This document shows, in pieces, positions 8,998 through 19,260 of a stretch of 42,055 bases of DNA. Location of the stretch: assembly GCA_023807065.1 (NCBI GenBank), contig JAJJLU010000453.1, positions 1 to 42,055 on the forward strand, given 5' to 3'. A model generated the notes under the pieces. That model was not told where the DNA came from. It did not search any database and was given only the letters and a program-made list of their open reading frames with translations. The translations under genes were made by a program, and so were the position numbers. The stretch's first letter is position 1. Each line of letters begins with the position of its first letter. The stretch comes from Isotricha intestinalis (lineage: Eukaryota > Ciliophora > Litostomatea > Vestibuliferida > Isotrichidae).

Positions 8998-11805
8998 TTA
9001 ATCAAACTTCAAATTTTGAAAAGCTTTAACACCTAAGAAAACAGCATCTCTCCCTAATCTTTCTTCAATTCTAAGTAACTGATTATACTTCGCCATTCTA
9101 TCAGTTCTATTAGCAGATCCACTTTTAATTTGTCCACAATTTGTACCAACAGCTAAATCAGCTATAGAAGAATCTTCAGTTTCTCCACTTCTATCTGAAA
9201 TCATACAAGTATAATTATTACTTTGAGCTAATCTTACAGCATCTAAAGTTTCACTTAAAGTTCCAACTTGATTAACTTTAATTAAAACACTATTTGCAAT
9301 TTTTTCCTTAATTCCTTTTTCAATAGTTTTAATATTTGTACAAAATAAATCATCACCTACTAATTGAATTTTATTACCTAATCTCTCTGTTAATTTCTTC
9401 CATCCTTCCCAATCACTTTCTGCTAAACCATCTTCAATTGTTATTATTGCTGGATTTTCATTAACTAATTTTTCAAGGTAATCAATCATTTCATCACTAC
9501 TTTTTTTTCCTTCACCACTTCTTTTTAAATTATAAATACCATTCTCATAAAATTCAGATGAAGCAATATCTAAACCTAAAAATATTTGTTTTCCTAATTT
9601 ATATTGTGTATTATTAATAGCTTCATTTATTAATTTAATAGGTTCTTCATTACCATTTTTACAAGAAGGACAGAAACTACCTTCATCACCTAAACCGGTA
9701 TCATAACCATATTTAATAATAACATTTTTTAATTCCATGAAAACTTCTTGACCAGCACGTAGAGCTTCTTTATAACAAGTGAATCCAGCAGGAATGATAA
9801 AATATTCTTGGAAATCAACAGTTGATTCAGCAAGAACACCTCCATTAATAACATTCATACATGGAACAGGTAAAATTTTAGCATTAGTACCTCCAATATA
9901 ACGATAGAATGGTATTTTTAAATAATGTGAACCAGCACGAGCTACTGCTAATGATACACCTAATATTGCATTAGCACCTAATTTACTTTTATTATTTGTT
10001 CCATCTAATGATATTAATTTCTTATCTATTTCTATTTGCTTTAATGAACTCATTCCTTCTATAATAGGAGCTATTATTTCATTTACATTTTTAACTGCTT
10101 TTTCTACTCCTTTTCCATTATATCTTGAATCATTATCTCTAAGTTCAAAAGCTTCATTTTTACCTTTTGAGTCTCCGCTTGGTACCATTGCTCTCTCTTT
10201 CACTCCTCCTAAAAGTGTCACTTCTACTTCTATACTTGGGTTTCCTCTACTATCTAATATTTCTCTTGCGTGAATTTTTGTTATTTTAGATAAATCTGGC
10301 TTACTTTCTACTATTTCTACTTCTTCATCTGATGATAATTGCATCATTAATGATGGCCTTCTTCTTATTTGTTCTTCTTCATTATTTCCTGATTCGTCCT
10401 TTATTTCTTTTGATTTTTCTTTATTATCTTCATCTTCTTTTTCTTCATTTAATTTTTTATCTTTTAGTTTCTCATTTTTTTCATCTTTGTTGTCTTCATC
10501 TCCTTCTTTAATTGTTTCTTGAGAATTTTCTATTTGATTACTTTTTTGAGAATTTTCTACTTGGTCACTTTTATGTGATTGATCTAATTCTTGTTTAAAT
10601 GAGTCTTCAACTGGTTCTTCATAAGTGATATCTTCTTCTTTTTTACCGTCATTTTTATCACTTTTTCCTTTTCCAGAATCATCATCTTTATTTTCTCCAG
10701 AAATTTCTTTTTTTCTATTTAAATCTAAAATATTGTCTTTTTTCAACTTTTCTTGTTTTTTCAATTCTTCTTCATTAACAGAACCATTAGGAGCTTCTTC
10801 TTCTTCCCCATCTTTAGGTTCTTCATAATTAAGATCTTCATCATATCCATTATCACCTTTTGATCTAGATATTTCTTGTTCATCTCCTTCTTCATAATTA
10901 TCTTCATATTGTTTAGGTTCTTCGTCTTTTAGAGTAGAATCATCTTTTTTATTTCCATCTTCAATTTGCTTTTGAGGTTCTTCTTTTTCTTCAACTCCAT
11001 TATCTTCATTTTGTTTACTAGGAATTTCATCATCTTCTCCTACTTCACCATTATTAACTTCACTAATTTCAGTATATTTGACTTTAACTTCAGTAAGTCC
11101 GGGTTCATTAATGTCAATATTCTCTAAATCATTAACATTCTTCATTTCATTCATTAATTTTTTCTTCAATTCTTCATTATTAGAATCATCATAATAATCT
11201 TCTTTTTCTTCTTTACTAACAACTTCTCCATTTTGAATTACTTCCCTTCTTTCCTGAACTACCTTATTGATCTGGATTTGAACTCCTTCATTTTCCCCAC
11301 TAGCATTACTTCCTGGTCTCGAAGCTGTACCTACTACTTCTCCTTTACTAGGGCGTTTTTCTTTTTCATCTTTTTTAATATAATCATTTATATTAATTTC
11401 TTTATCAGTGACATTTGAAGGAGGAACATTTAAAATTTTTACATTATCATTTCCATCTACTTCAGCATTTGGATCAGGATCTCTTTTTGGTAAATCATAT
11501 GTATGCATTCTATCTATTTTCTCCATCGATCTACGGAAACGAGTTTGATCTTCTATTGACATTTCCATTTTGTTTATTGCTCTAATTATTTCTCTCTTTT
11601 TTGTTGGACGCTTGTAATTACATGGAAGATTTTCTCCTTTATCTGGGTAATCAAAGGGAATTCCTTCTTCTAATGCTTGGAAATATTTTATTCCGAAATC
11701 TATTATGTCAGGAGGCTTGTTTCGAAGAATTTCTTTACCAAAGTCGTTTAATATATCTTCAAATCCTGGAGGAATTTTAAATAATTTTAAGTATTTTGAT
11801 GCCAT
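8998..11805 (-). CDS. RIIa docking domain-enolase fusion, probable pseudoenolase
   Basis: 935 aa. Residues 4-50 ([20 protein letters not shown], then [18 protein letters not shown]) match the RII-alpha/R2D2 dimerization-docking fold of many ciliary proteins. Residues 60-495 are an acidic low-complexity linker with repeated EEP elements and a two-copy repeat. Residues about 499-935 are a full-length enolase (2-phosphoglycerate dehydratase fold): [21 protein letters not shown], the Mg-ligand motifs [15 protein letters not shown] and [18 protein letters not shown] (catalytic Lys), and CGQIKSG. Two histidines essential in yeast enolase are replaced: the SHAG His159 position is Leu658 (NGGVLAES) and the SHRSGE His373 position is Asp871 ([10 protein letters not shown]). 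Catalysis is therefore doubtful. A docking-domain enolase (ENO4 type) is known in animal sperm flagella, so a ciliary location is likely by analogy. It is divergent from the WDR17-like gene across 163 bp. Confidence 0.9.
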   Translation of the reverse strand: MASKYLKLFKIPPGFEDILNDFGKEILRNKPPDIIDFGIKYFQALEEGIPFDYPDKGENLPCNYKRPTKKREIIRAINKMEMSIEDQTRFRRSMEKIDRMHTYDLPKRDPDPNAEVDGNDNVKILNVPPSNVTDKEININDYIKKDEKEKRPSKGEVVGTASRPGSNASGENEGVQIQINKVVQERREVIQNGEVVSKEEKEDYYDDSNNEELKKKLMNEMKNVNDLENIDINEPGLTEVKVKYTEISEVNNGEVGEDDEIPSKQNEDNGVEEKEEPQKQIEDGNKKDDSTLKDEEPKQYEDNYEEGDEQEISRSKGDNGYDEDLNYEEPKDGEEEEAPNGSVNEEELKKQEKLKKDNILDLNRKKEISGENKDDDSGKGKSDKNDGKKEEDITYEEPVEDSFKQELDQSHKSDQVENSQKSNQIENSQETIKEGDEDNKDEKNEKLKDKKLNEEKEDEDNKEKSKEIKDESGNNEEEQIRRRPSLMMQLSSDEEVEIVESKPDLSKITKIHAREILDSRGNPSIEVEVTLLGGVKERAMVPSGDSKGKNEAFELRDNDSRYNGKGVEKAVKNVNEIIAPIIEGMSSLKQIEIDKKLISLDGTNNKSKLGANAILGVSLAVARAGSHYLKIPFYRYIGGTNAKILPVPCMNVINGGVLAESTVDFQEYFIIPAGFTCYKEALRAGQEVFMELKNVIIKYGYDTGLGDEGSFCPSCKNGNEEPIKLINEAINNTQYKLGKQIFLGLDIASSEFYENGIYNLKRSGEGKKSSDEMIDYLEKLVNENPAIITIEDGLAESDWEGWKKLTERLGNKIQLVGDDLFCTNIKTIEKGIKEKIANSVLIKVNQVGTLSETLDAVRLAQSNNYTCMISDRSGETEDSSIADLAVGTNCGQIKSGSANRTDRMAKYNQLLRIEERLGRDAVFLGVKAFQNLKFD
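10519..10572 (-). repeat. Two-copy 27-bp tandem repeat in the enolase linker
   Basis: Copies at 10519-10545 and 10546-10572 differ at a few bases. They encode two 9-residue units, SDQVENSQK and SNQIENSQE, within the acidic linker of the RIIa-enolase. The repeat is in frame and looks like a recent duplication in disordered sequence. Confidence 0.85.
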
Positions 11806-11968
11806 TTTTTTTTTGTTTTTTATTTTTTTTTTGGGGGTTTTAATTTTAATTTGGCTTAATATATTTATTATAAATTTAAGATTTTTTTATTTTTTTATCA
11901 AGGATAAATTTATTTTTTTGCTTTTTATTGTTTTTTTAAAAAATTTAATAAGAATACTCAAATATTAA
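11806..11968. promoter_or_regulatory. Shared divergent promoter region (RIIa-enolase / WDR17-like)
   Basis: 163 bp separate the two start codons on opposite strands, so both 5' UTRs and promoters must lie here. The sequence is T-rich on the enolase side and has a GGGGG at 11833-11837, notable in such AT-rich DNA. No named promoter motif can be assigned. Confidence 0.55.
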
Positions 11969-14900
11969 ATGTCATTATGCATTTATGAAGGAGTTGAACA
12001 AATATATATTTATCTTCCTGGTTCAATGATAGAAAATGAAAATGTTTTATCAGTAAATGATTTATATATAGCATATTGTTCTTCAGTAACAGTAATAATA
12101 TTAGATAAAAAAACAAAAATAATTAAAAATATTGTAAATAAAAGTAGAGATAATTTCGTTAAATCAATTGCTTTAAATAAAGGTAATAAATCTCAAATTG
12201 CAATTTTTTATGATTATGAAATATATATTTATGATATTAGATTAGAACAAATTTTAATTACTATTGATAAAACAGATATAATATTCATGGAATTTAATAT
12301 AGACAATATTTTTTTGGCATTAACTTCAAAAGGAGAATTATCATATTTTGATATTTTTTCTTCTTCAATGATTCAAAAGAAAGAACAAAAAATAAAATTA
12401 AATTATATTAAAACAAAAGAAAATGTATTATGTGTGAAATGGTTTCCTTTTGATTCATCTTCTTTAGCTTATGCCAATGATAAAAATATTATTTATTTTA
12501 TCGATATAAAGAATAACTCAAAAAATTTAGATATTGAAATAGTAGGTGATGATGAAGAAGATTCAAAAATGAAAATTTCTTGTATTGAATGGTATGATAT
12601 AGATGAAAATTGTAATTATTTATTGGCAGGTACAACAACAAGTAGAATATATTTAATTGATTTTAATATAAATGGAGCTTATATAATTACAAATTTTGAA
12701 AAAACTGGAAATTCAATCAAAAATTTATTTTGGTTAAATTTTCAACCTGGTTCTTTTATTTCAATTAATGATAATTCTTCAAAGTATCAAATTTGGAATG
12801 TTTCAAAAACAACTTTTAATTCTATGAAAAAAATAGGAAATTTATCAATTAATAATTGTGTTAAGTATAATGAACATTCAATTCTATTTAATGATATTCA
12901 TGGAAATTTAATATTATATAATTTAAAAAATAATAATATTACTTATTTAATTGAAAATGCTCATTGTCAAACTATATTTGATTTGAAAATAAATCCTTTT
13001 TTAGGAAATATATTTGCAACAGCATCTTTTGACAGTACAATTAAAATTTGGGATTTATCAAAAAAAAAAATTTTAAATACTTTATATACAGATAATTATT
13101 CTTATCATATTGGAGGAAATTTTGATGAAAAGTTAGAAAAAAATCATATAATTAGTCTTAAATGGTCTCCAATTGATAAAAATTATTTAAGCAGTGGAGA
13201 TTCATATTTATATTTAAGAATTTGGGATATTGAAAAGAATAAACAAATTTGTGGATTATTATGTTATAATCCAAAATGTAAAAATAATATGTTAATTCAT
13301 GGAATTGATTGGAATAAAAATAATAATATAATAATAAGTGCCCAGAATACTATTACAGTTGTTAAATTTGATTCAAATAATAAAAATTTAAATAAAATTA
13401 AAACAATTGAAATTGGAAATAATGTATTTAAAAGTATTTTTAATATTGTAGAAAATTCAATTATTGTTCCTTTAAATAATGGTTCAATTAATATTTATAA
13501 TGATATATTCAATAATAAAGAAAAAAATCTTACTCCAAATTTAATATTATTTAAACATAAACATGGAGTTTATGATTTAAAATTTAATAAAGAACATAAA
13601 TTATTAGCTTCATCATCAAATGATTTTAAAATCGGAATATGGGATTTTTCAGATTTAAAAGATATAAAATTAATAACTTTTTTATTAGGACATTCTGATA
13701 AAGTAAGAGAATTAATTTGGTTTAAAAATAATATTTTAGGAAGTGGAAGTTGGGATAATACAATAAGATTATGGAATATTAAATTATTAATTTGTTTTGA
13801 AATTATTAAAGGACATCAAAGTGATGTATATGGTTTAGATATTTCACCAATTCATCCATTTTTATTCTTATCTTCTTCAAGAGATAATACAATAAGAGTT
13901 TTTAATGTTAAAAATTCATTTAAATTAAATTCTCTTATTGAATTTTGTAATGAAAAAAATGAAAATGAAATAATTAATATTGGTGAAAAAATCACAAATG
14001 AATTTTTATATGATGATGGAATTGAAGATTTATGGAAAATATTAAAAAATAATATAAATAAAAGATATTCTTTTGTTGAGGAATATATTTTAAAAAGAGA
14101 AAAATTGGATAGTGAAATAGATAATTTCTTTAATAATACATCAATAGATTTTTCTTCAAGAAAAAATACTTTAATTGATAAATTGATTGAAGAAAGTGCA
14201 AAATTAGGAAATTGGGAAAAATATTGTGAATTATTAATTTACCAAAATAATTGGGAAGATGCAATTTGTGCTGCACCACATGTAAGTAAAGAATATTGGC
14301 AATATTTAATAAATAGATATGAAAATTATTGTAGAGAAGAAAATAATGTTAATGAAATTAATGCTGGATTATTAAATAATAATTATAATAATATTATCGA
14401 TGAATTATTAAGAAGAAAAGAATATCAAGCAGCACAAATTGTTTATTTATCTAAAGTTAATAAAAAGAAAATTAAAGAAAAACCAAAAATTAAAAATGAT
14501 TTAGAAGAAATTGATGATGAGATTAAGATTAAAATAAACAATGAATTAAATGAAAATAAAGAAATAGACAGTTTAATTAACAATTCTGCAAATAATTATT
14601 TAATTCAAGGTTATCCTATTTTAGCATGCAATTCTTTTTTGATTAAAAAAGATTATAATAATGCAATTAAATGTTTGATCCAGTCTTTTAATTATGAAAT
14701 TGCATTTGTTATAATGAGAATTACAAAGGTTTATACATATAATAATGAAATTATATCATGGATATATTATAAAATGAAAAACTCAAATAATATATCTTCT
14801 ATTATTCTAGAAAGTAAATGCTCATATAATCAATATATTTATCTTCAAAAAATTAAAGAAGTTAAATTATTCAATATAAATCAGAAAGATATAATCACTC

Positions 14901-15595
14901 AATATATAATGAAAGAAGATCTAAATTATTTATATAATGAGTTTATTCAGTTAAGTGAAAATTTTATAGAATCACTTTGTGATAAAAATAATATAAATGA
15001 AAATATTATTGTTGAAATTGTTAAAATAATAGATGTAATTAAAGAATTAGAGATAAGAGTTGAAAGTTTAAATTCAAATATTTCTCAAAGATTAATTATA
15101 ATTGTTCTTTTACTTGAAACTTTAAATTTTAATTATCTTGCTTGTATATGTTTAATAATAGAATTAATATTTACAAAAAAGGTTATTTTTACTAATGAAA
15201 ATGATATTAAATCATTAAGCTATATTTATAATTTTTTGAAATATTGTAAAAATCATTCTCATAATCCTATATATATAGATTATAATTTATCATATGAACA
15301 TAATAATCATATTAAAAAAATTATACAAAAAACAAGTGTTAATGGAAATTATATAGGAAATTATAATTTATTTTCATCTTTAAAAGATCTCAATTGTAAG
15401 AAATTTAAATGTGATTTTCAATTAAAAAGATTTTTCTTTTTAAAAAATGAAACTTTTCCTTCAAATAATGACAAAAAAATAAATTCAAGTATATCAGATA
15501 AACCAATTAAATCAATGACAATAAAATTAAAATCAGGAAATATTATTTCGAAATCTGAATATTTAGAAATGTCAAAGTATTTATATATAAATTAA
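11969..15595 (+). CDS. WD40-repeat protein, WDR17-like
   Basis: 1208 aa. Residues 1-640 hold many WD40 blades, enough for two beta-propellers; clear ones are ATASFDSTIKIWDLS, YLYLRIWDIE, LLASSSNDFKIGIWDF, GSGSWDNTIRLWNIK and SSSRDNTIRVFNV. The C-terminal half is helical, beginning with GNWEKYCELLIYQNNWEDAI and CAAPHVSKEYWQYL (from about 747). That combination of a WD40 N-terminus with a block reading W-x-KYCE...A-x-APxVSxxYW is what I recall of WDR17, a conserved protein of roughly this length (human about 1300 aa). The helical half resembles the TPR-like arms of intraflagellar-transport and coat proteins, so a trafficking or ciliary scaffold role is plausible but unproven. It shares its promoter region with the RIIa-enolase gene and its 3' end lies 58 bp from the convergent next gene. 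Confidence 0.7.
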   Translation: MSLCIYEGVEQIYIYLPGSMIENENVLSVNDLYIAYCSSVTVIILDKKTKIIKNIVNKSRDNFVKSIALNKGNKSQIAIFYDYEIYIYDIRLEQILITIDKTDIIFMEFNIDNIFLALTSKGELSYFDIFSSSMIQKKEQKIKLNYIKTKENVLCVKWFPFDSSSLAYANDKNIIYFIDIKNNSKNLDIEIVGDDEEDSKMKISCIEWYDIDENCNYLLAGTTTSRIYLIDFNINGAYIITNFEKTGNSIKNLFWLNFQPGSFISINDNSSKYQIWNVSKTTFNSMKKIGNLSINNCVKYNEHSILFNDIHGNLILYNLKNNNITYLIENAHCQTIFDLKINPFLGNIFATASFDSTIKIWDLSKKKILNTLYTDNYSYHIGGNFDEKLEKNHIISLKWSPIDKNYLSSGDSYLYLRIWDIEKNKQICGLLCYNPKCKNNMLIHGIDWNKNNNIIISAQNTITVVKFDSNNKNLNKIKTIEIGNNVFKSIFNIVENSIIVPLNNGSINIYNDIFNNKEKNLTPNLILFKHKHGVYDLKFNKEHKLLASSSNDFKIGIWDFSDLKDIKLITFLLGHSDKVRELIWFKNNILGSGSWDNTIRLWNIKLLICFEIIKGHQSDVYGLDISPIHPFLFLSSSRDNTIRVFNVKNSFKLNSLIEFCNEKNENEIINIGEKITNEFLYDDGIEDLWKILKNNINKRYSFVEEYILKREKLDSEIDNFFNNTSIDFSSRKNTLIDKLIEESAKLGNWEKYCELLIYQNNWEDAICAAPHVSKEYWQYLINRYENYCREENNVNEINAGLLNNNYNNIIDELLRRKEYQAAQIVYLSKVNKKKIKEKPKIKNDLEEIDDEIKIKINNELNENKEIDSLINNSANNYLIQGYPILACNSFLIKKDYNNAIKCLIQSFNYEIAFVIMRITKVYTYNNEIISWIYYKMKNSNNISSIILESKCSYNQYIYLQKIKEVKLFNINQKDIITQYIMKEDLNYLYNEFIQLSENFIESLCDKNNINENIIVEIVKIIDVIKELEIRVESLNSNISQRLIIIVLLLETLNFNYLACICLIIELIFTKKVIFTNENDIKSLSYIYNFLKYCKNHSHNPIYIDYNLSYEHNNHIKKIIQKTSVNGNYIGNYNLFSSLKDLNCKKFKCDFQLKRFFFLKNETFPSNNDKKINSSISDKPIKSMTIKLKSGNIISKSEYLEMSKYLYIN

Positions 15596-15653
15596 TTTAT
15601 ATATATTTTTATTTAAAAATAAATAAATACTATTTTAAATTCAAAAAAATAAA

Positions 15654-17267
15654 TTAAATTTCATTTAAGCTTTTTAATAATCCTTCTATTTGATTTATTT
15701 TTTCATTTAAAATTGCATTATCTGATTTAATATCTATATATTTATCTTCATAAATTTGACATTTATTTTTTAATTTTTCATTTTCTTCTTTTAATTGCTT
15801 TATAATTTTATCTTTTTCTTTTAATTGATTTAATAAAATATTATTTTCATTATTCATAATATTATCTTCTTTTTGATTTAATGTAAAATTATTTAATAAT
15901 TTTTTATTAAGTGAATTATTATTTTCTTCTAAATTATCACATTTTTCTTTAATTAAATTATAATTTTTTTGTAAATTATCATTTTCTTTTGAAAGAGTTT
16001 TAATTTCTTCTTCTAAAGTAGAAATTCGAGTATCATATTTAGCTCTATCATTAGATAATGAATTATTTATATTTTCTAAATAAGAAAAAACAGAGTTTAA
16101 TTCACTTAATTTTTCTTTTTTCCTTTCTTTAATTCTATGACTAGAAAAAGATATATTTGATTTTGTTTCAGAAATATCAGAAGTCATTTCAGGAAGAATT
16201 ATAGTATTATCTGGAATTTTAATGTTTAATGTTTGATTTTTATCTGATAAAGATTGATTTTGAGAATTATTATATATTTTATTTATATTCTTATTTAAAC
16301 AATTATTTCTACTATCTGGTTTTTTTCTTATATTATATGACTTTCCTTTATTTGTTTCTATTGAATTTATTTCTTTATATATATCATTCATAAATAATAT
16401 TTCTTTCATGGATTGAGAATAATTATCTTTTGATGAACTTACACATGAAATAATATTTATTTTATCATATTTATCTATATTAAAATTATCTTCATTATTA
16501 TTTTTTGAATTTGAACAATTTATTAAATCTGAAGCTAAATAAGCGAATGTAATATTATCTATTAATAAATTTTTAGTTGCTAATTTTGTAAAACATATTT
16601 CAGATTCTTTAATTTGAAATCTTAATATATAATTAATATTATCATTTATTAAATTACTTTCTTGACAAAATTGTTCTTTTTTATTTCTGATCTCTCTTAA
16701 ATTTTCTAAAGTTTCTTTTGGATTTTTTGAAATTTTACTTTCTATTTGAAATATTTTCTTATTAAATATTATTTCGCAAATTATTTTAATTTTATATTGT
16801 TGTTCACTATAAATATCATATGTATTCAAAAAAATATTAATAAATGAATTAAAAGAAGATGTTTTTTCTAAGTCACTTTGAGAAGAAAAAATAAAAATAG
16901 TATTTGAATTTATTAATTCATCAAAAGGAAAATTTTCTGATAAAATTTCATCATAAGGATATAAAGTATAATATACACAATCAAATTCAAAAAAAGAAAA
17001 ATTATTTGAAAAAGCATAATTATTATCTACATCAGGTTTTTTTAAATTATTATATATTTCTTTTCCTAAAATTGGTTTTTTTGAAGATAATAAAATAGAA
17101 GAAGGAGTAATATATGTAAAAATATAAAATTCTTGATTTTCAGGTAAATAATTTCTATTTGAATTTTTACTGAAAGTAAATTTTGAATTTAAAGAATAAT
17201 TATAAAATTCATGTATTGATTTATTATCACATGAAATTAATATAATACATTTAAATGAATCATTCAT
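15654..17267 (-). CDS. Unrecognised protein with C-terminal coiled coil
   Basis: 537 aa. I do not recognise the N-terminal half (1-260), which alternates hydrophobic strand-like and helical segments (FKCIILISC, EFYIFTYI, NTIFIFSSQ) and looks globular. The middle (260-380) is polar and low in complexity. From about 390 to 535 there is a strong heptad-rich coiled coil, ending LNEKINQIEGLLKSLNEI, so the protein probably oligomerises or binds a filament. It lacks a signal peptide and membrane segments. Its 3' end converges on the WDR17-like gene 58 bp away, and 107 bp separate its start from the F-BAR-like gene. No family is assigned. Confidence 0.75.
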   Translation of the reverse strand: MNDSFKCIILISCDNKSIHEFYNYSLNSKFTFSKNSNRNYLPENQEFYIFTYITPSSILLSSKKPILGKEIYNNLKKPDVDNNYAFSNNFSFFEFDCVYYTLYPYDEILSENFPFDELINSNTIFIFSSQSDLEKTSSFNSFINIFLNTYDIYSEQQYKIKIICEIIFNKKIFQIESKISKNPKETLENLREIRNKKEQFCQESNLINDNINYILRFQIKESEICFTKLATKNLLIDNITFAYLASDLINCSNSKNNNEDNFNIDKYDKINIISCVSSSKDNYSQSMKEILFMNDIYKEINSIETNKGKSYNIRKKPDSRNNCLNKNINKIYNNSQNQSLSDKNQTLNIKIPDNTIILPEMTSDISETKSNISFSSHRIKERKKEKLSELNSVFSYLENINNSLSNDRAKYDTRISTLEEEIKTLSKENDNLQKNYNLIKEKCDNLEENNNSLNKKLLNNFTLNQKEDNIMNNENNILLNQLKEKDKIIKQLKEENEKLKNKCQIYEDKYIDIKSDNAILNEKINQIEGLLKSLNEI

Positions 17268-17374
17268 TTCTTTATCAATTAAATTTAAATATTAAATTTA
17301 TATATTCATAAATATTTAAATTTAAAATATTTATAACTTTTCCACTAATGATATATAATTTAAAAAAATATTCT

Positions 17375-19015
17375 TTATTTTTCTCCCTCAATTAAGTCCA
17401 TTATAATTTTTCTAGAATTTTCATTGATTCTATAACTTTCACAATTTTCAAGAATTAAACTTTTAATATTTTCTTTGTCAAGACCAAATTCAATCATATT
17501 ATTTGCCAAAGAAATTAATTGTGAGAAAATAATATTATTATATTTATTAGTATTTTCTTTTTGATTATCATTCATTAAAGTTCCATTTATTTTATCTTTT
17601 CTAACACTTTCATTTATTTCATTATGAATTGAATTTTGAATGAATTTTTTCCAAAAATTAATGTTTTTAAATATAGGATTTTTTTGAATTACATTTTGTA
17701 AATAAATTTTATTTTGATTTTCATCTTTAATATAATATGTTTGTGATAATATCATAACTTTTTTTGAAATATTTAAATCATCATTAATTAAAACATTATC
17801 CATAATAGCATACATTATACTACCAATTTCATCATATTTTTTTTTTGGAATTTCAAAAATTCCTAAAGTTCTAAAATCATTTAATTTAGTTATAAATATT
17901 TTGCTATTTTCTTTTTTTTGAATTAATTCTATTATTATTTTTATTTCTTCTTCTGTTTCTTCAGGTAAAGGAATAGTTTTTTTTGTAAATGATAATATTT
18001 TATTAGTAATATTATTAGTTAATAATTTTTCTTCTTCAACTTTTAAATCATATTCTTCATCTTTAATAGATAAATATTCATAAATTTTTTTAACAATTTC
18101 ATAAGTCTCTTTAACACCTAATTCATTTTCTTTCTTATATAAATCTTTACAAAAAGAATTATTTTTAATTATTTTTATTTTATAAGGTTTTAATTTAGTT
18201 TTTTGAAAAGGAAAACAACGAGATGATTCTTCATTGATTTTTTTTTCAAATTGTTCTTCAATATTATAATCATTTAATTTAGATAAAGAATTTTGTAATT
18301 CATTGTCAAGAATATAATTTATACTTCTATAATGAACTAGATATTCAATTGAACTATCTTTTAATATTTTAGCATATTCTTTACATAAAATAATTAAATT
18401 TGAATTTGATATATTTAATGTTGTTAAAAGATTATCTTCATATTTTAATGCTGTTTTTACACTTTTTTTATATTCTTTTTCTGAAGTTTTCATTCTTTGT
18501 AATATTGGTTCCATATTTTTTATACTATTTGTTTTTTTTGTTTCATTAAAAGTTTTTTTAGATTTATAAAATTCTAAAATTAAATCCTCACCTTCATTTG
18601 CTATTTGTTCAAAATTATTCCTATTTTTTTTTATGATAATATATTTTTCTTCTAAATCTTTTTTTGAACTTAATACTTCATTTTTAATTTTTGAATTTAA
18701 GATTTCTTTTTCAAATAAAAATTTTTCTGATATTTCATTTCTTTTTTTTAAACCAACAATTAAAGGTTTAAAACCTTCAATTTGAGCTATGATTATTTTA
18801 CAAACATTTTTAAGCATTATACTACTAAAATTTTTCTGAGTTGAATATTCTTTTAAGTATTTATTATATAATTCTTTTGCTTTATTTTCAAATTCTAAAA
18901 GTAAATTAACATATTCTTTAGAAAAATTCATTAAATTTTTTAAAGCAGTATCTAATTCATTAAAGTTTCTATTTAACGAAGAAAAATTTTCTGTTTCGTT
19001 CCATTTAAAACTCAT
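17375..19015 (-). CDS. F-BAR-like membrane-curvature protein with C-terminal helical domain
   Basis: 546 aa. Residues 1-255 are almost entirely long amphipathic helices in the style of an F-BAR/BAR domain: an FCH-like start (FSKEYVNLLLEFENKAKELY), then basic helices and a third long helix around 180-230. F-BAR dimers bind and bend membranes, often linking to actin and endocytosis. After a linker (255-350) a second helical domain spans about 355-546 with KKVMILSQTYYIKDENQNKI, YLQNVIQKNPIF and NINFWKKFI. I associate this motif order (MILSQTxY, YLQ, FW) with the C-terminal module of SBF/KIAA0513-like proteins, from memory only. The combination suggests an adaptor in membrane traffic. Intact and uninterrupted; start chosen at the first ATG, in front of the first helix. 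Confidence 0.55.
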   Translation of the reverse strand: MSFKWNETENFSSLNRNFNELDTALKNLMNFSKEYVNLLLEFENKAKELYNKYLKEYSTQKNFSSIMLKNVCKIIIAQIEGFKPLIVGLKKRNEISEKFLFEKEILNSKIKNEVLSSKKDLEEKYIIIKKNRNNFEQIANEGEDLILEFYKSKKTFNETKKTNSIKNMEPILQRMKTSEKEYKKSVKTALKYEDNLLTTLNISNSNLIILCKEYAKILKDSSIEYLVHYRSINYILDNELQNSLSKLNDYNIEEQFEKKINEESSRCFPFQKTKLKPYKIKIIKNNSFCKDLYKKENELGVKETYEIVKKIYEYLSIKDEEYDLKVEEEKLLTNNITNKILSFTKKTIPLPEETEEEIKIIIELIQKKENSKIFITKLNDFRTLGIFEIPKKKYDEIGSIMYAIMDNVLINDDLNISKKVMILSQTYYIKDENQNKIYLQNVIQKNPIFKNINFWKKFIQNSIHNEINESVRKDKINGTLMNDNQKENTNKYNNIIFSQLISLANNMIEFGLDKENIKSLILENCESYRINENSRKIIMDLIEGEK

Positions 19016-19260
19016 TTAATTATAAAAATAAAATTAATCTAATTAAAAAATTAAATTAGATTATTATTCTATTAAAAGGAATAATAATAGCATTATATCT
19101 TATTGAAGATATAAAATTTTCAAAACAATAATTTTGAAAAAACATAAATATACAATTAAAATAAAATATTTCAAAAGCACTTTTTTATTTTTAGATTTTA
19201 GTATAAATTGAAAATATAATAATTTTAATATATAAGAAATTATAAGAAATAATTATTTAT

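Noticed and set aside
11833..11837. GGGGG run as an internal telomere-like sequence
   Set aside because: A single run without the GGGGATT period; it lies in a 5' untranslated region.
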